Shown: piece by piece, positions 1 to 10,264 of the stretch
Layout: each line of letters begins with the position of its first letter
How positions within the stretch are numbered: position 1 is the first letter of the stretch
Notes under the pieces: model-generated
Database searches by the model: none
Seen by the model: only the letters and a program-made list of their open reading frames with translations
Told to the model about the DNA's origin: nothing
Translations under genes and position numbers: made by a program
Source: an uncultured Collinsella sp.
Lineage (GTDB): Bacteria > Actinomycetota > Coriobacteriia > Coriobacteriales > Coriobacteriaceae
Reading direction: 5' to 3'
DNA: 64,000 nucleotides
Assembly: GCA_900541645.1 (NCBI GenBank)
Contig: UQKQ01000007.1
Coordinates: 1-64,000 of the forward strand

Positions 1-189
1 GGTGCACGCCTGGCGGCTGATCCGGTCCGACCGGGCCGCGCGGCAAGGAGATATATTGCCAGACCGGAGGGGCGCCGGGGGCGGGAATCTGGGCGTACAC
101 ATTTCCTACATATCTTGTGATCCGACTAACGTTTGCCAGCCGTTAACTACCGCTCGCCGAGCATCTCTTTATATAAGGCAGTCTCATGG
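1..189. other. left-edge intergenic stretch
   Basis: No gene is supported here. A short open frame runs rightward from the edge to base 193, with an AAGGAG-like site before a TTG at 56. Its product (Arg/Gly-rich, then low-complexity) matches nothing I recognise, and it runs into the 3' end of the opposing phosphohexomutase gene. It is probably non-coding, or the tail of something outside the window. Confidence 0.4.
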
Positions 190-1590
190 TTAAAGCGGAT
201 ACGTCCCCCTAGCTAAAGCACAGCCAGCATCGAGCAACTCATCACGTTCTTCCACCGAGAACCCCTCGGCGTAGACGCGCACCACTGGTTCGGTCCCGCT
301 AGGACGGACCAGCAGCCACGTGTCATCCTCGAATGACAGACGCAAGCCGTCCATATGACTAACGTTTTGCGGCACCTTGCCACAAATCGACTTGGGGTTT
401 ACGCCCGGCAGCAGGGTTCGTAACGTTTCGGCATCTTCGGCCTCAAGGCGCAAATCGCGTCGACCGTAACTCGTCTTACCAAAACTGTCCTCGAGTTGGT
501 CGACCAGAACGCCCAAAGGCGCGTCCGTCTTTGCCATAAGCTCACACAGAATCAGACAGGCGAGGATTCCATCGCGCTCGGGCATATGCGCGGCGATGCC
601 GATACCACCGGCTTCCTCGCCGCCTATGAGGACGCCACCCTTCTTCATCTCTGCCGCTATATATTTGAAACCGACTGGTTTGACGGTCACGCGGCAGCCA
701 AGCGCCTCGGCAATGCGACGCACGAGCGTCGAGCATGAAAGATTGACGACGACGCGCCCCTCCAAATTACGAAATTGAACCAAGTCGCCCAAAACGAGCG
801 CCATGATCTGATGCGGATGTATATATCTGCCGCGCTCGTCAACCGCGCCGATACGGTCGGCGTCGCCGTCGGTCACCAGGCCAGCGCAAGCTCCGTCCTC
901 GATAACCGTATGCTCGCAAGCGTCCACCCAAGGCTCAACGGGGTCGGGGCAGATATCTTCTTGGTCAGACGCCTGCCCGGCGTGAATCTCGTGCACCTCA
1001 ACGCCAAGCTCGCGCAGCAAGTCGGCTAGATAGCCCTGGGCTGCGCCGCCCATGGGGTCGACAACCACGCGCAAGTGCGCGGCGCGGATGGCTTCGGCAT
1101 CGACAAACGATGCCACCGCTTGCATATAGTCAGGAATGATATCCGCGGTGCGATATTGCCCCTCGATCCCCATTGGCTCGGGAGCCATGGTCTCTTCGAG
1201 CTCTTCGATGACATCCTGGTTGGCGGTCGAGCCGTCACCCATGCGAATCTTGAGGCACAGATAACCCTGCGGATGATGGGACCCCGTCACCATGAGCGCG
1301 CCGCACGCCTCACCGTCATAAGCCGCCGCCCACGTAAGGGCAGGGGTCGGAACAGGTCGCGAAGCGAGCACGGCGTCTAGCCCGTGCGCTGCTAGCACGC
1401 CCGCCGCAAGCTCAGCGAACTCGCGCGCCAGGGGCCGGGTGTCGAACCCTATATATACCGTTTTGCCCGGATTGGTCTTTTGCCACAACTCGCCGACGGC
1501 ATCGGCGATACGGGCAACGTTATCGGCAGTGAAGTCCTCATCGACGCGAGCGCGCCAACCGTCAGTTCCAAAATGAATTATCGCGCACAC
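190..1590 (-). CDS. phosphoglucomutase/phosphomannomutase family protein
   Basis: Alpha-D-phosphohexomutase, moving phosphate between C1 and C6 of a hexose phosphate in the cytoplasm. It probably supplies glucose-1-P, mannose-1-P or a related sugar for polysaccharide precursors. All four family signatures are visible: the phosphoserine loop TGSHHPQG (Ser near 104), the metal loop DGDADR (near 241-246), the sugar-binding GGEEAGG, and the C-terminal phosphate-binding RPSGTEP. The length (about 466 aa) is normal. The start is uncertain. I chose a GTG preceded by GAGGTG. A GTG 15 bases upstream is also open, and the family usually begins right at the IHFGTDGWR block. The gene stands alone behind the terminator of the preceding gene. 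The exact sugar cannot be told from sequence. Confidence 0.9.
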   Translation of the reverse strand: MCAIIHFGTDGWRARVDEDFTADNVARIADAVGELWQKTNPGKTVYIGFDTRPLAREFAELAAGVLAAHGLDAVLASRPVPTPALTWAAAYDGEACGALMVTGSHHPQGYLCLKIRMGDGSTANQDVIEELEETMAPEPMGIEGQYRTADIIPDYMQAVASFVDAEAIRAAHLRVVVDPMGGAAQGYLADLLRELGVEVHEIHAGQASDQEDICPDPVEPWVDACEHTVIEDGACAGLVTDGDADRIGAVDERGRYIHPHQIMALVLGDLVQFRNLEGRVVVNLSCSTLVRRIAEALGCRVTVKPVGFKYIAAEMKKGGVLIGGEEAGGIGIAAHMPERDGILACLILCELMAKTDAPLGVLVDQLEDSFGKTSYGRRDLRLEAEDAETLRTLLPGVNPKSICGKVPQNVSHMDGLRLSFEDDTWLLVRPSGTEPVVRVYAEGFSVEERDELLDAGCALARGTYPL

Positions 1591-1714
1591 GCGCAGACAC
1601 CTCACAGTGTTTGGATCATGTTACGCATGGGGTATACCCGCAACATGCACTCGGCAACCTGCCGGCACCAGCATTCACCATTTGGGCAAATGCTGCCAAG
1701 GACATGCAGGCAAT

Positions 1715-1746
1715 AAAAAAACCGCCCCGTATGGAGCGGTTTTGCC
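1715..1746 (-). terminator. intrinsic terminator after the homocysteine methyltransferase gene
   Basis: Read on the minus strand, an 11-bp stem (AAAACCGCTCC pairing with GGGGCGGTTTT, one G-U pair) closes a 4-nt loop and is followed by a run of T. It lies directly behind the methyltransferase stop codon. Confidence 0.85.
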
Positions 1747-1748
1747 CT

Positions 1749-2642
1749 TTATATATCGAGCGCCTCGGCCATTGCTGCCGTAGTGATTGCCGTGGTTCCA
1801 CAGCAACTGCCCACCATTGCGGCACCGGCATGTCTCCATTCGATGCATGCGCGCGCGAAAGCTTCAGGGTTCTCGTGCCATACGGGGCCATCCTGAGTCT
1901 GGACCGGATCGCCTACGTTGGGACGCACCGTGACGGGAGTCGTCGCCGATGCAACCATCCTGGGCACCGCCGCATTCGCGGCCGCAAGCGAACAGCAATT
2001 AACACCAACCGAGTTTGCGCCGTGTTTTTCGGCGTACAAAACGGCTGCCTCGATGTTGAGGCCATCGCCCAGCAGGTCGCCTTTATCGTCAACGACAAAA
2101 CTCACCAGAACAGGCATGCCGTCGGCGGCATCTCGGGCGCCGGCAAGCATGGGCTGCAGATTACGGATAGACGTCACCGTCTCGATCAGCAGACCGTCAA
2201 CGCCGGCATTGAGCAAGGCGTGCGCCTGTTCGCGCGCAATGCCGCGGATTTCACGATACTCGGCAGAGTCCTCGGCAAACCACTCAATACCGATCGGGCC
2301 CATCGAGCCCAGCAGCAGCTGAGGGTGCGCCTGGCGAGCATCGTCGACGGCCCCGCGATTGACCTCCGCCACGGACGGCGCAATCTGGTCGTGCTTGAGG
2401 GCATAGCTTGATGCCTGAAAGGTGTTGGTAATGAGCACCTGCGCACCGGCGGCGACATACAAGCGATGGATACGAGAAACGGCCTGCGGCTCTGCCAGAT
2501 TCCAAAACGCCGGTGGAATGTCTGCGGCGTCGTACTCACTCAACAGAACACTGCCCATGGGGCCCTGCGCCAACAAGGTCTCGCTCGACAAGCGGCGCGT
2601 AAGTTCCTCGGCACCAAAGCGATTGTAATAACTCGTATCCAT
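1749..2642 (-). CDS. homocysteine S-methyltransferase family protein
   Basis: Zinc-dependent methyltransferase of the MmuM/MetH-N-terminal family, making methionine from homocysteine and a methyl donor such as S-methylmethionine. The 297-aa length fits the stand-alone enzyme. The early GPMGSVL loop, the central GVNCC cysteine motif and the C-terminal VGSCCGTT pair give the expected three zinc-binding cysteines. It starts 10 bases after the stop of the metal-responsive regulator gene and is probably co-transcribed with it. No cobalamin or folate domain is present, so it is not a full MetH. The donor is inferred, not shown. Confidence 0.88.
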   Translation of the reverse strand: MDTSYYNRFGAEELTRRLSSETLLAQGPMGSVLLSEYDAADIPPAFWNLAEPQAVSRIHRLYVAAGAQVLITNTFQASSYALKHDQIAPSVAEVNRGAVDDARQAHPQLLLGSMGPIGIEWFAEDSAEYREIRGIAREQAHALLNAGVDGLLIETVTSIRNLQPMLAGARDAADGMPVLVSFVVDDKGDLLGDGLNIEAAVLYAEKHGANSVGVNCCSLAAANAAVPRMVASATTPVTVRPNVGDPVQTQDGPVWHENPEAFARACIEWRHAGAAMVGSCCGTTAITTAAMAEALDI

Positions 2643-2652
2643 ATATATCCCG

Positions 2653-3075
2653 CTATTCCTCGACGCTGATTCCTTGCTTTTCGAGATAGGCGAGCCAGCG
2701 GTTCATCGTGTCCTCGGATAGCGCATGCTCCATCATGCAGGCCTCGGAATCGGCTCGCTCAAATTCGACACCGAGCTCCTGAACCAAAAACGTGCGGATG
2801 AGGCGATGACGGTACCAGATAGCCGTGCCAACCTCGCGGCCGCGATCGGTCAGGATTACCTTGCCATAGTGCGATTGCTCGACAAGCTCGGATGCCTTGA
2901 GCGCCGAAACCGCTTTATTGACCGATGCCTTGGAGACGCCAAGGCGCTGCGCGATGTCGACCGATCGCACGCCGTTGGTTTCCCCCTCTTCGCTTTCAAT
3001 GCGAACCATGCACTCCAAGTAGTCTTCGTTCGCCACCGTCAGATGTAGTTCGCGCGAGCTATTTGTCGTATCCAT
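2653..3075 (-). CDS. DtxR/MntR-family metal-dependent transcriptional regulator
   Basis: DNA-binding repressor that responds to manganese or iron. A winged helix-turn-helix occupies about residues 38-75 (IAQRLGVSKASVNKAVSALK). The dimerisation and metal-binding segment follows, with RHRLIRTFLVQELG and the ExCMMEHALS stretch typical of this family. There is no C-terminal SH3-like domain, so at 141 aa it resembles the short MntR form. I chose the second ATG because AGAAGGGACGG lies at proper spacing before it. It is divergent from peptidase T, with a perfect palindrome between the two. Manganese versus iron cannot be decided here. Confidence 0.88.
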   Translation of the reverse strand: MDTTNSSRELHLTVANEDYLECMVRIESEEGETNGVRSVDIAQRLGVSKASVNKAVSALKASELVEQSHYGKVILTDRGREVGTAIWYRHRLIRTFLVQELGVEFERADSEACMMEHALSEDTMNRWLAYLEKQGISVEE

Positions 3076-3128
3076 GATCTTCCGTCCCTTCTGCATTCAA
3101 TGGCTGATTCTACCCCATCCAAGCGTCG

Positions 3129-3148
3129 CGGTATGCCGTGGCATACCG
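3129..3148. promoter_or_regulatory. perfect palindrome between divergent regulator and pepT, candidate operator
   Basis: Arms CGGTATGCC and GGCATACCG are exact reverse complements separated by GT. The site lies between the starts of the metal regulator (3075) and pepT (3196). Position and symmetry fit a dimeric regulator. Which protein binds is inferred; the neighbouring DtxR/MntR protein is the obvious candidate, although the sequence differs from the classic DtxR box. Confidence 0.55.
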
Positions 3149-3195
3149 TGCTAGAGTTCTTGTTGCACACGACGACCAAGATTGGAGCGGTCTTT

Positions 3196-4443
3196 ATGGA
3201 AAACACCACCACAAACCCCGATGTCCTCGAGCGCTTTTTGCGCTACGTCCAGATCAACACGCAGTCCGAGGATGCAAACTGCGACCAGGTACCCTCGAGC
3301 GCCGTTCAGTTTGACCTTGCCAACGTGCTGGCTGAAGAGCTGCGCGAGCTTGGTGCGGAAGATGCCCACGTGACCGAGCACGCCTATGTCTGCGCGCATA
3401 TCCCCGCAAGTGCGGGCGCTGAGGACAAGCCCGCCCTGGGCCTGATCGCCCATCTCGACACCACCGAAGTTGCACCGGGCGCCGGCGTGAAGCCGCACAT
3501 CGTACACTACGAAGGCGGCGACCTGGTCTGCGGCACGGTTGACGGTAAGCCCGTTGCCATGAGTACCGCCAAGCTTCCCGCCCTGAATGACCTCGCGGGT
3601 GAGGACCTGGTCTGCAGCGATGGCACCACGCTGCTGGGCGCGGACGACAAGGCAGGCGTCGCCGAGATCATGTCACTTGTCGCGCGTATCGCTCAGGACC
3701 CTTCTCTGCCCCATCCCGCACTCGGCATTTGCTTCTGCCCTGACGAGGAGATCGGTCACGGAGCCGAGCTGTTGGATATCGATACCTTTGGCTGCAAGTA
3801 CGCCTACACGGTCGACGGCGGCCCCATCGGCGAGCTGGAGTGGGAGTGCTTTAACGCCGCCGAGGCGACCATCCGCTTTGAGGGCCAGTCCATCCACCCG
3901 GGCGACGCCAAGGGCCGTATGGTCAACGCAGGCAATCTGTTCTGCGACTTCAACGCGTTGCTCCCCTACGTGCAGCGCCCGGAGTATACGGAAGGCTACG
4001 AGGGCTTTTATCACCTTGAGGGTGTATCTGCGACCGTCGATCACGCCACGGCGCGCTATATCGTCCGCGACCATGACGCCGCCAAGTTCCAGCAGAAACT
4101 CGACCTTATTGATGCCGCCGCCTCGATGCTCAACCAGCGTCTGGGTGAGGAGCGCGTAACGGTCGAGATTAAGCAGCAGTATCGAAATATGGCCGAAATC
4201 GTTCGTGACTATCCCGAGCTTATTGATGTTGCCAAGGAAGCCTACCTTGCCTGCGGCGTTGAGCCCCAAGTGCTGCCGATTCGCGGCGGCACCGACGGCG
4301 CGCAGCTGTCGTTCCGCGGTCTGCCCTGCCCCAACCTTTCCACCGGCGGCTATTGCTATCACGGCGTCAACGAATTCGTCCCGGTCAGTTCGCTCGTCAA
4401 GATGACCGACGTGCTCCAGGAGCTCGTCGCCCGTTTCGCATAA
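3196..4443 (+). CDS. pepT: peptidase T (tripeptidase, M20B)
   Basis: Zinc aminotripeptidase that removes the N-terminal residue from tripeptides in the cytoplasm. Visible di-zinc site motifs are AHLDTTE (His and Asp near 86 and 88), GADDKAGVAEI, the catalytic DEEIGHG and TVDGG. The C-terminal RGGTDGAQLSFRG block is specific to the PepT group. The length from the chosen ATG (415 aa) matches the family. The frame is open 32 codons further upstream, but GGAG precedes the chosen ATG and the upstream part lacks homology features. The gene is single, with its own terminator, and divergent from the metal regulator. Confidence 0.93.
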   Translation: MENTTTNPDVLERFLRYVQINTQSEDANCDQVPSSAVQFDLANVLAEELRELGAEDAHVTEHAYVCAHIPASAGAEDKPALGLIAHLDTTEVAPGAGVKPHIVHYEGGDLVCGTVDGKPVAMSTAKLPALNDLAGEDLVCSDGTTLLGADDKAGVAEIMSLVARIAQDPSLPHPALGICFCPDEEIGHGAELLDIDTFGCKYAYTVDGGPIGELEWECFNAAEATIRFEGQSIHPGDAKGRMVNAGNLFCDFNALLPYVQRPEYTEGYEGFYHLEGVSATVDHATARYIVRDHDAAKFQQKLDLIDAAASMLNQRLGEERVTVEIKQQYRNMAEIVRDYPELIDVAKEAYLACGVEPQVLPIRGGTDGAQLSFRGLPCPNLSTGGYCYHGVNEFVPVSSLVKMTDVLQELVARFA

Positions 4444-4472
4444 GCCTGGCTGCATAAGCCCAAAAGACGAAT

Positions 4473-4508
4473 CGCCCCGTCCTCTACAGAGAACGGGGCG
4501 GTTTTTTT
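4473..4508 (+). terminator. intrinsic terminator of pepT
   Basis: CGCCCCGT and ACGGGGCG form an 8-bp stem around a 12-nt loop, followed by GGTTTTTTT. It lies 29 bases after the pepT stop codon. Confidence 0.9.
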
Positions 4509-4626
4509 GCTGCAATGAGAACAGGTTGACGCACGCCAGCCTCTTAACGCAAGGAGTGTTCCAAACTGCCGGCACAAAAGGAACGTCCCCAAGTGCCGCA
4601 AAATGACGACATCCACTCTCGCTTTG

Positions 4627-4690
4627 TGGGTAGTCATTGGGGACGTTCTTGTTTGACTAGTCGTTTAAAAACGTCCCCAATGACTACCCA
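4627..4690. repeat. GGGGACGTT-family inverted repeat (REP-like)
   Basis: Two perfect 21-bp arms (4627-4647 and 4670-4690, each containing the core ATTGGGGACGTT) flank a 22-nt centre containing GACTAGTC. The preceding stretch (4555-4600) carries further fragments of the same vocabulary, such as GGAACGTCCCC and GTGCCG. Related copies occur at 21697-21752 and around 37808-37893. I recall such sequences flanking Y1/RAYT transposase genes in other bacteria. No such gene is in this window. Confidence 0.8.
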
Positions 4691-4703
4691 ACGACTAGTC
4701 CGG

Positions 4704-4880
4704 ACCAAGGCAACGCCGATGTTTTGGCAACGACAGCGAAAACCCGCCAGAGCGAGCAAGGTGCCTTGAAACGAGGCGGCATTGATCTTTTGATCATGCC
4801 GCCGAAGTTGAAAGGCAGATTGCCGCTCTGGCGGGTTTGCAGCGTCAACTGGTTACGCGGGCTGGTAAGCCCGCGTAACC
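4704..4880 (-). repeat. structured 3'-end element, family A copy 1 (candidate ncRNA)
   Basis: It begins on the minus strand at the base after the LCP stop codon. First comes a hairpin at 4851-4880 (13-bp stem, loop TACC in gene sense). Next is the conserved GACGCTGC. Then comes a long interrupted hairpin: an outer 14-bp stem (4741-4754 with 4824-4837), a TGCCTT/AAGGCA helix, and an apical stem at 4775-4803 closing an A-rich tetraloop. A conserved tail GTTGCCAAAACATCGGCG ends it. Three other copies share the architecture with paired base changes. Confidence 0.8.
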
Positions 4881-6116
4881 CTAATAATTGGCCTCGTAAC
4901 CGTTGCCGTCGCCGGTGGGCTGTTCGTAGTAGTCCGAATCGCTCGAATCGCTTGAGTCATCGGAATCGTCAGAGCTGACCGATGAGGTTGCGGTACCGTT
5001 TGCGTAGTCGTCAGACGTGTTGTTGTTCAGGTCACCGATCGTAGAGCTGGAGCCGTCGGAAAGACCCATGGTGTTGGGACCCTTGGGATCCTTGCCGGCA
5101 TCGACGCGCTCCATCATTTCCTTGAGCTCGTCCTCGTAGACAAAGACATAGCTCACGCCGTCGATCATGGTGCTGTCGTCGGCGTACGAGGGCAGGTTGG
5201 CCGAGTAGATACCGTCGACATCCATACCGCGCATGGCATTGACCGTAGCCACGATATCCTGAACGCTCATATCGGTTACGAGCATATCGGACAGCGAATT
5301 AACCAGGCCAAAGATCTTCGTGGCATCGAAGTTATTGAGAATCTGGTTGGCAAGGGCGCCAAGCACCTGACGCTGGTGGCGCATGCGCGTGTAATCGCCG
5401 TCGGCATAGGTGTAGCGGCAGCGGGCATAGGTAAGGGCGGTGGCACCGTCCATATGCTGCTGGCCAGCGGTAATCTTAATATCCAGGTGCTCGGGGTCGT
5501 CAACATCATCGGTTGCGTTAATGTCGATACCGCCAACCGAATCAATCAGCGCCTGCATACCGTCGAAGCTGACCTCGGCATAGTGGGAAATCTGAACACC
5601 GCACAGCTCGTTGACCGCCTCGACCATGGCCTCGGCGCCGCCAACGGTATGGCAGGCGTTGATCTTCATGGTCTCGCCCTTGTACACGACCTTGTTGTCG
5701 CGCGGAACGGAAATAAGCGTCGCCTGCTTTTGCGTGGGGTCGATGCGTGCCAGGATAATCGAGTCGGCACGATACGTATCCTCGCCCGGACGGCCGTCGG
5801 TGCCAAGAAGCAGCACGTAGAACGGATCCTTTGCTTCATCGGTGTCAACCAGAACCCGACGCAGATTGTCGGTAATGACATTAGAATCGCCGAGCTTGCC
5901 CATAATGGTGGCAAACCACAGGCCGGCAGCGGTAGTGGCGCTCAGTAGCACGCCAAGCACGACAATGAGCGCGACGTGGCGAATCGTGTGGCTACGACGA
6001 CGTTGGCGAGCTCGCTCGGAATAACGAGCCACGTTATCGCGACTGTAGATCTTGGCCTGCGCACCAGTTGAGGGTCTTCGGGTGGTGGTATCCGCGAGGG
6101 GCTTTTTATTAAACAT
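4881..6116 (-). CDS. LytR-CpsA-Psr (LCP) family cell-wall glycopolymer ligase
   Basis: Membrane-anchored enzyme that attaches secondary wall polymers to peptidoglycan from lipid-linked precursors. A basic cytoplasmic N-terminus is followed by one transmembrane helix (about 46-70). The extracellular LCP domain then shows LLLGTDGR, the RADSIILARID stretch, ISVPRD and YARCRYTYADGDYTRMRHQRQ. The last 60 residues are a Ser/Asp-rich low-complexity tail, probably a flexible wall-spanning segment. The start is the ATG at 6116; a TTG two codons earlier is also possible. It lies 12 bases after murA and is probably the last gene of that transcript. A family A element begins at its stop codon. Confidence 0.9.
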   Translation of the reverse strand: MFNKKPLADTTTRRPSTGAQAKIYSRDNVARYSERARQRRRSHTIRHVALIVVLGVLLSATTAAGLWFATIMGKLGDSNVITDNLRRVLVDTDEAKDPFYVLLLGTDGRPGEDTYRADSIILARIDPTQKQATLISVPRDNKVVYKGETMKINACHTVGGAEAMVEAVNELCGVQISHYAEVSFDGMQALIDSVGGIDINATDDVDDPEHLDIKITAGQQHMDGATALTYARCRYTYADGDYTRMRHQRQVLGALANQILNNFDATKIFGLVNSLSDMLVTDMSVQDIVATVNAMRGMDVDGIYSANLPSYADDSTMIDGVSYVFVYEDELKEMMERVDAGKDPKGPNTMGLSDGSSSTIGDLNNNTSDDYANGTATSSVSSDDSDDSSDSSDSDYYEQPTGDGNGYEANY

Positions 6117-6128
6117 AGGCAACCTGTA

Positions 6129-7412
6129 TTAGTAGATGACGGGATCGGGGACGGTAGCATGCTCGACATGCGCGCCAAGCGCCTGCAGCTTTTCGACAAA
6201 CTGCTCGTAGCCGCGCTTGATGTGATGGATAGCCGAAACCTCGGTCGTCCCGTCGGCGATCAAGCCCGCTACGACGAGGGCCGCTCCGCCGCGCAGATCG
6301 GGCGAGGTAACCTGTGCACCCGAGAAGCCCTTGACGCCATGAATCATGGCATGATGGCTCTCGATACGAATGTCGGCACCCATGCGCACCAGCTCAGAGG
6401 CAAACATAAAGCGATTCTCGAAGATGTTTTCGGTAATAACGGAACTGCCGTCGGCAAGGGCGGAGAGCACCATAATCTGCGCCTGCATGTCGGTCGGGAA
6501 ACCGGGGAACGGAAGCGTCTGGATGTCGACCGGCTTGATACGCTCGGCACGGTTCACATGGACGCCATCCTCGACGCGCTCGCAGTCGATACCCATGAGC
6601 TCCATCTTCTTGAGCACCATGCCCAAGTGAATGGGGCAAAAGCCCGTGACATCGACACCGCGATCGTCGGCCATCAACGCACCGGCAACGATAAAGGTAC
6701 CGGCCTCGATGCGGTCGCCCACCACGCGATGGGTAACGGGATGGAGCTCTTCCACGCCTTCGATAGTCACGACGGGCGTACCGGCGCCAACAATCTTGGC
6801 GCCCATCTCGTTGAGCATGTTAGCGAGATCGACGATCTCGGGCTCGCGGGCGGCATTGTCGATAACCGTGGTGCCCTGTGCGCGCACAGAGGCCATGATG
6901 AGGTTCTCGGTCGCACCGACGCTGGCGAACTCGAGCGTGACGGTGGTACCGCGCAGACCTTGGGGCGCATTAGCGTTGATGTAACCGTGGGCGGTATCGA
7001 ACTCAACGCCCAGGGCCTCAAGACCAAGAATGTGCATATCGATCTTGCGAGCACCCAGGTTGCAGCCGCCCGGCATGGCAATTTTGGCGCGATGGAAGCG
7101 GCCCAGCAGGGGTCCCATGACGGCGGTGGAAGCGCGCATCTTGGCAACGAGCTCGTAGGGGGCCTCCCATGAATCGACCTGAGAGGTATCAATCTCGAGC
7201 GTGTGCTCGTCGAGAACATCGATCGTAGCGCCCATGCCCTTGAGCACCTTGCCCATCACGTGGACATCGGAAATATCGGGCACGTTCTGCAGCGTCGTCT
7301 TGCCCGGCGCCAGAAGCGTTGCCGCCATGAGTTTGAGCGCGGAGTTCTTGGCACCCGAGACGGGCACGGAGCCTCCGATGGCGTGGCCACCCTCAACGCG
7401 GATAATATCCAA
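6129..7412 (-). CDS. murA: UDP-N-acetylglucosamine 1-carboxyvinyltransferase
   Basis: First committed step of peptidoglycan synthesis: transfers enolpyruvate from PEP to UDP-GlcNAc in the cytoplasm. Lys22-Asn23 sit in the substrate-binding KNSALK. Cys117, in MPGGCNLG, is the catalytic, fosfomycin-targeted cysteine, so this form is predicted fosfomycin-sensitive. The 427-aa length is normal. Translation appears to start at TTG, with AAGGG eight bases upstream. It follows atpC after a terminator, so it may be expressed by read-through or from its own promoter. LCP follows, giving a small wall-synthesis pair. Confidence 0.96.
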   Translation of the reverse strand: MDIIRVEGGHAIGGSVPVSGAKNSALKLMAATLLAPGKTTLQNVPDISDVHVMGKVLKGMGATIDVLDEHTLEIDTSQVDSWEAPYELVAKMRASTAVMGPLLGRFHRAKIAMPGGCNLGARKIDMHILGLEALGVEFDTAHGYINANAPQGLRGTTVTLEFASVGATENLIMASVRAQGTTVIDNAAREPEIVDLANMLNEMGAKIVGAGTPVVTIEGVEELHPVTHRVVGDRIEAGTFIVAGALMADDRGVDVTGFCPIHLGMVLKKMELMGIDCERVEDGVHVNRAERIKPVDIQTLPFPGFPTDMQAQIMVLSALADGSSVITENIFENRFMFASELVRMGADIRIESHHAMIHGVKGFSGAQVTSPDLRGGAALVVAGLIADGTTEVSAIHHIKRGYEQFVEKLQALGAHVEHATVPDPVIY

Positions 7413-7425
7413 GGTCTACCCTTTC

Positions 7426-7464
7426 AAAAAGCATGCCCGGGGTGGCTGGGCCATCCCGGGCATG
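7426..7464 (-). terminator. terminator at the end of the ATP synthase operon
   Basis: On the minus strand CATGCCCGGG pairs with CCCGGGCATG (10 bp, extended by GG/CC pairs), followed by C and five T. It lies between atpC and murA, so it ends most atp transcripts. Confidence 0.85.
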
Positions 7465-7500
7465 ATGTGTTCGCAAATGGTCGAACGCTAAATCGTTTGA

Positions 7501-7893
7501 CTATTGGGCAAGCTTGAGCTTACACCATGCGATTTCATTATAGAGGTAGGCGCGGCGTGCATCATCCTCCGACAAATTACCCAGCTTCTCTTCAAAACCT
7601 TGAATATCAGCTTTAAGCTTGTCGGCATCGACGGTCGCCAAATCGCAAGCGCGCTCGGCGAGAACGGTCACGACATCGTCCGCAACCTGGGCATAGCCGC
7701 CGGCCACGGCAAACGTGTGGTCGACAGTGCCCATGGCCTTATCGGAAACGCGAACGTAACCGCGGTCGATCGTGCAGATCTCGCTGGAGTGAGCAGGCAG
7801 GACGCCAAACTCGCCATCCGTGGACGGAATCGACACAAACGCAGCGTCGCCCTCATAGGCGCAGCTCACGGGGCACACGATGCGGATACGCAT
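7501..7893 (-). CDS. atpC: ATP synthase F1 epsilon subunit
   Basis: Central-stalk subunit coupling the c-ring to F1 and restraining ATP hydrolysis. An N-terminal beta-sandwich (about 1-85, with GEFGVLPAHSSEICTIDRGYVRV) is followed by a helical hairpin of about 40 residues. The 130-aa length is typical. It lies 3 bases after atpD, as the last gene of the operon, with a terminator behind. Confidence 0.94.
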   Translation of the reverse strand: MRIRIVCPVSCAYEGDAAFVSIPSTDGEFGVLPAHSSEICTIDRGYVRVSDKAMGTVDHTFAVAGGYAQVADDVVTVLAERACDLATVDADKLKADIQGFEEKLGNLSEDDARRAYLYNEIAWCKLKLAQ

Positions 7894-7896
7894 AAC

Positions 7897-9350
<1,454 letters not shown>

Positions 9351-9351
<1 letters not shown>

Positions 9352-10259
9352 TACTGTTCCTCCAATGCTGAGGCTCCGCCGACGATCTCGTTGATCTCGG
9401 TCGTGATCGAAGCCTGGCGCACGCGACTATACGTGCGGGTAAGGGTCGAGATGATCGCGGTGGCGTTTTCCGTCGCGGAGTGCATGGCCTTGCGGCGTGC
9501 ACCCTGCTCGGCAGCCGCCGAATCGATCAGGGCCTGGTAGATGACCGTCAGAATATAAGACGGCACAAGCTTGCCGAGAACATGCTCGGGAGAGGGCACG
9601 AACTCGAACGTGGACGAGATGCGCTTAGGGGCGTCGGTCTCGTTCTTACGCGGACCGTGGGCCATAGCGATCATCTCGGGGTCGAGCGGCAACAGATGCT
9701 CGACGCGAAGCTCCTGATCCACGCGGTTCTTGGCGTGGTGGTAGACAAGCTCGACACGGTCAAGCTCACCGGCACGATACGCATCGCAGATATGAGAGGA
9801 AATCATGCGGGCCTGATTGAAATCGGGCTCAGAGGAGTTGCCCTCAAAGTGCATGACAACGTTTGCGCGGTCACGGAAATACGTGGCCGGCTTACGCCCG
9901 CACGCGATGATCTCGCACTCGATGCCGTCGTTCGCCCAAGAAGCGGCGAGCTTTTCGGCCGTGCGCTCCACCGTCGTATTGAAACCGCCGGCAAGGCCGC
10001 GGTCCGAGGCAATAACGACAATCAGGCCATGCTTGACGCTCTCATGCTTCTGCAGCATGGGATCGGTGCCCGAACAGGAGGCGTCGCCGGCGACCGTCAA
10101 CATGACGTCGGTCAGCGCCTCCTTATAGGGCTCGGCCTGCTTGGAGCGATCGAGGGCACGACGGATCTTGGCCGTAGAGACCATCTCCATCGTGCGCGTG
10201 ATCTGCTTGGTCGTGGTAACCGAGGAGATTCGCTTCTTAATGTCGCGAAGGTTGGCCAT
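9351..10259 (-). CDS. atpG: ATP synthase F1 gamma subunit
   Basis: Rotor shaft of F1. The N-terminal coiled coil begins LRDIKKRISSVTTTKQITRTMEMVSTAKIRRA. The C-terminal helix carries ARRKAMHSATENA and the final RQASITTEINEIVGGASALE, both family signatures. The 302-aa length is typical. It starts 5 bases after atpA and overlaps atpD by one base. Confidence 0.96.
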
Positions 10260-10264
10260 GGGGC

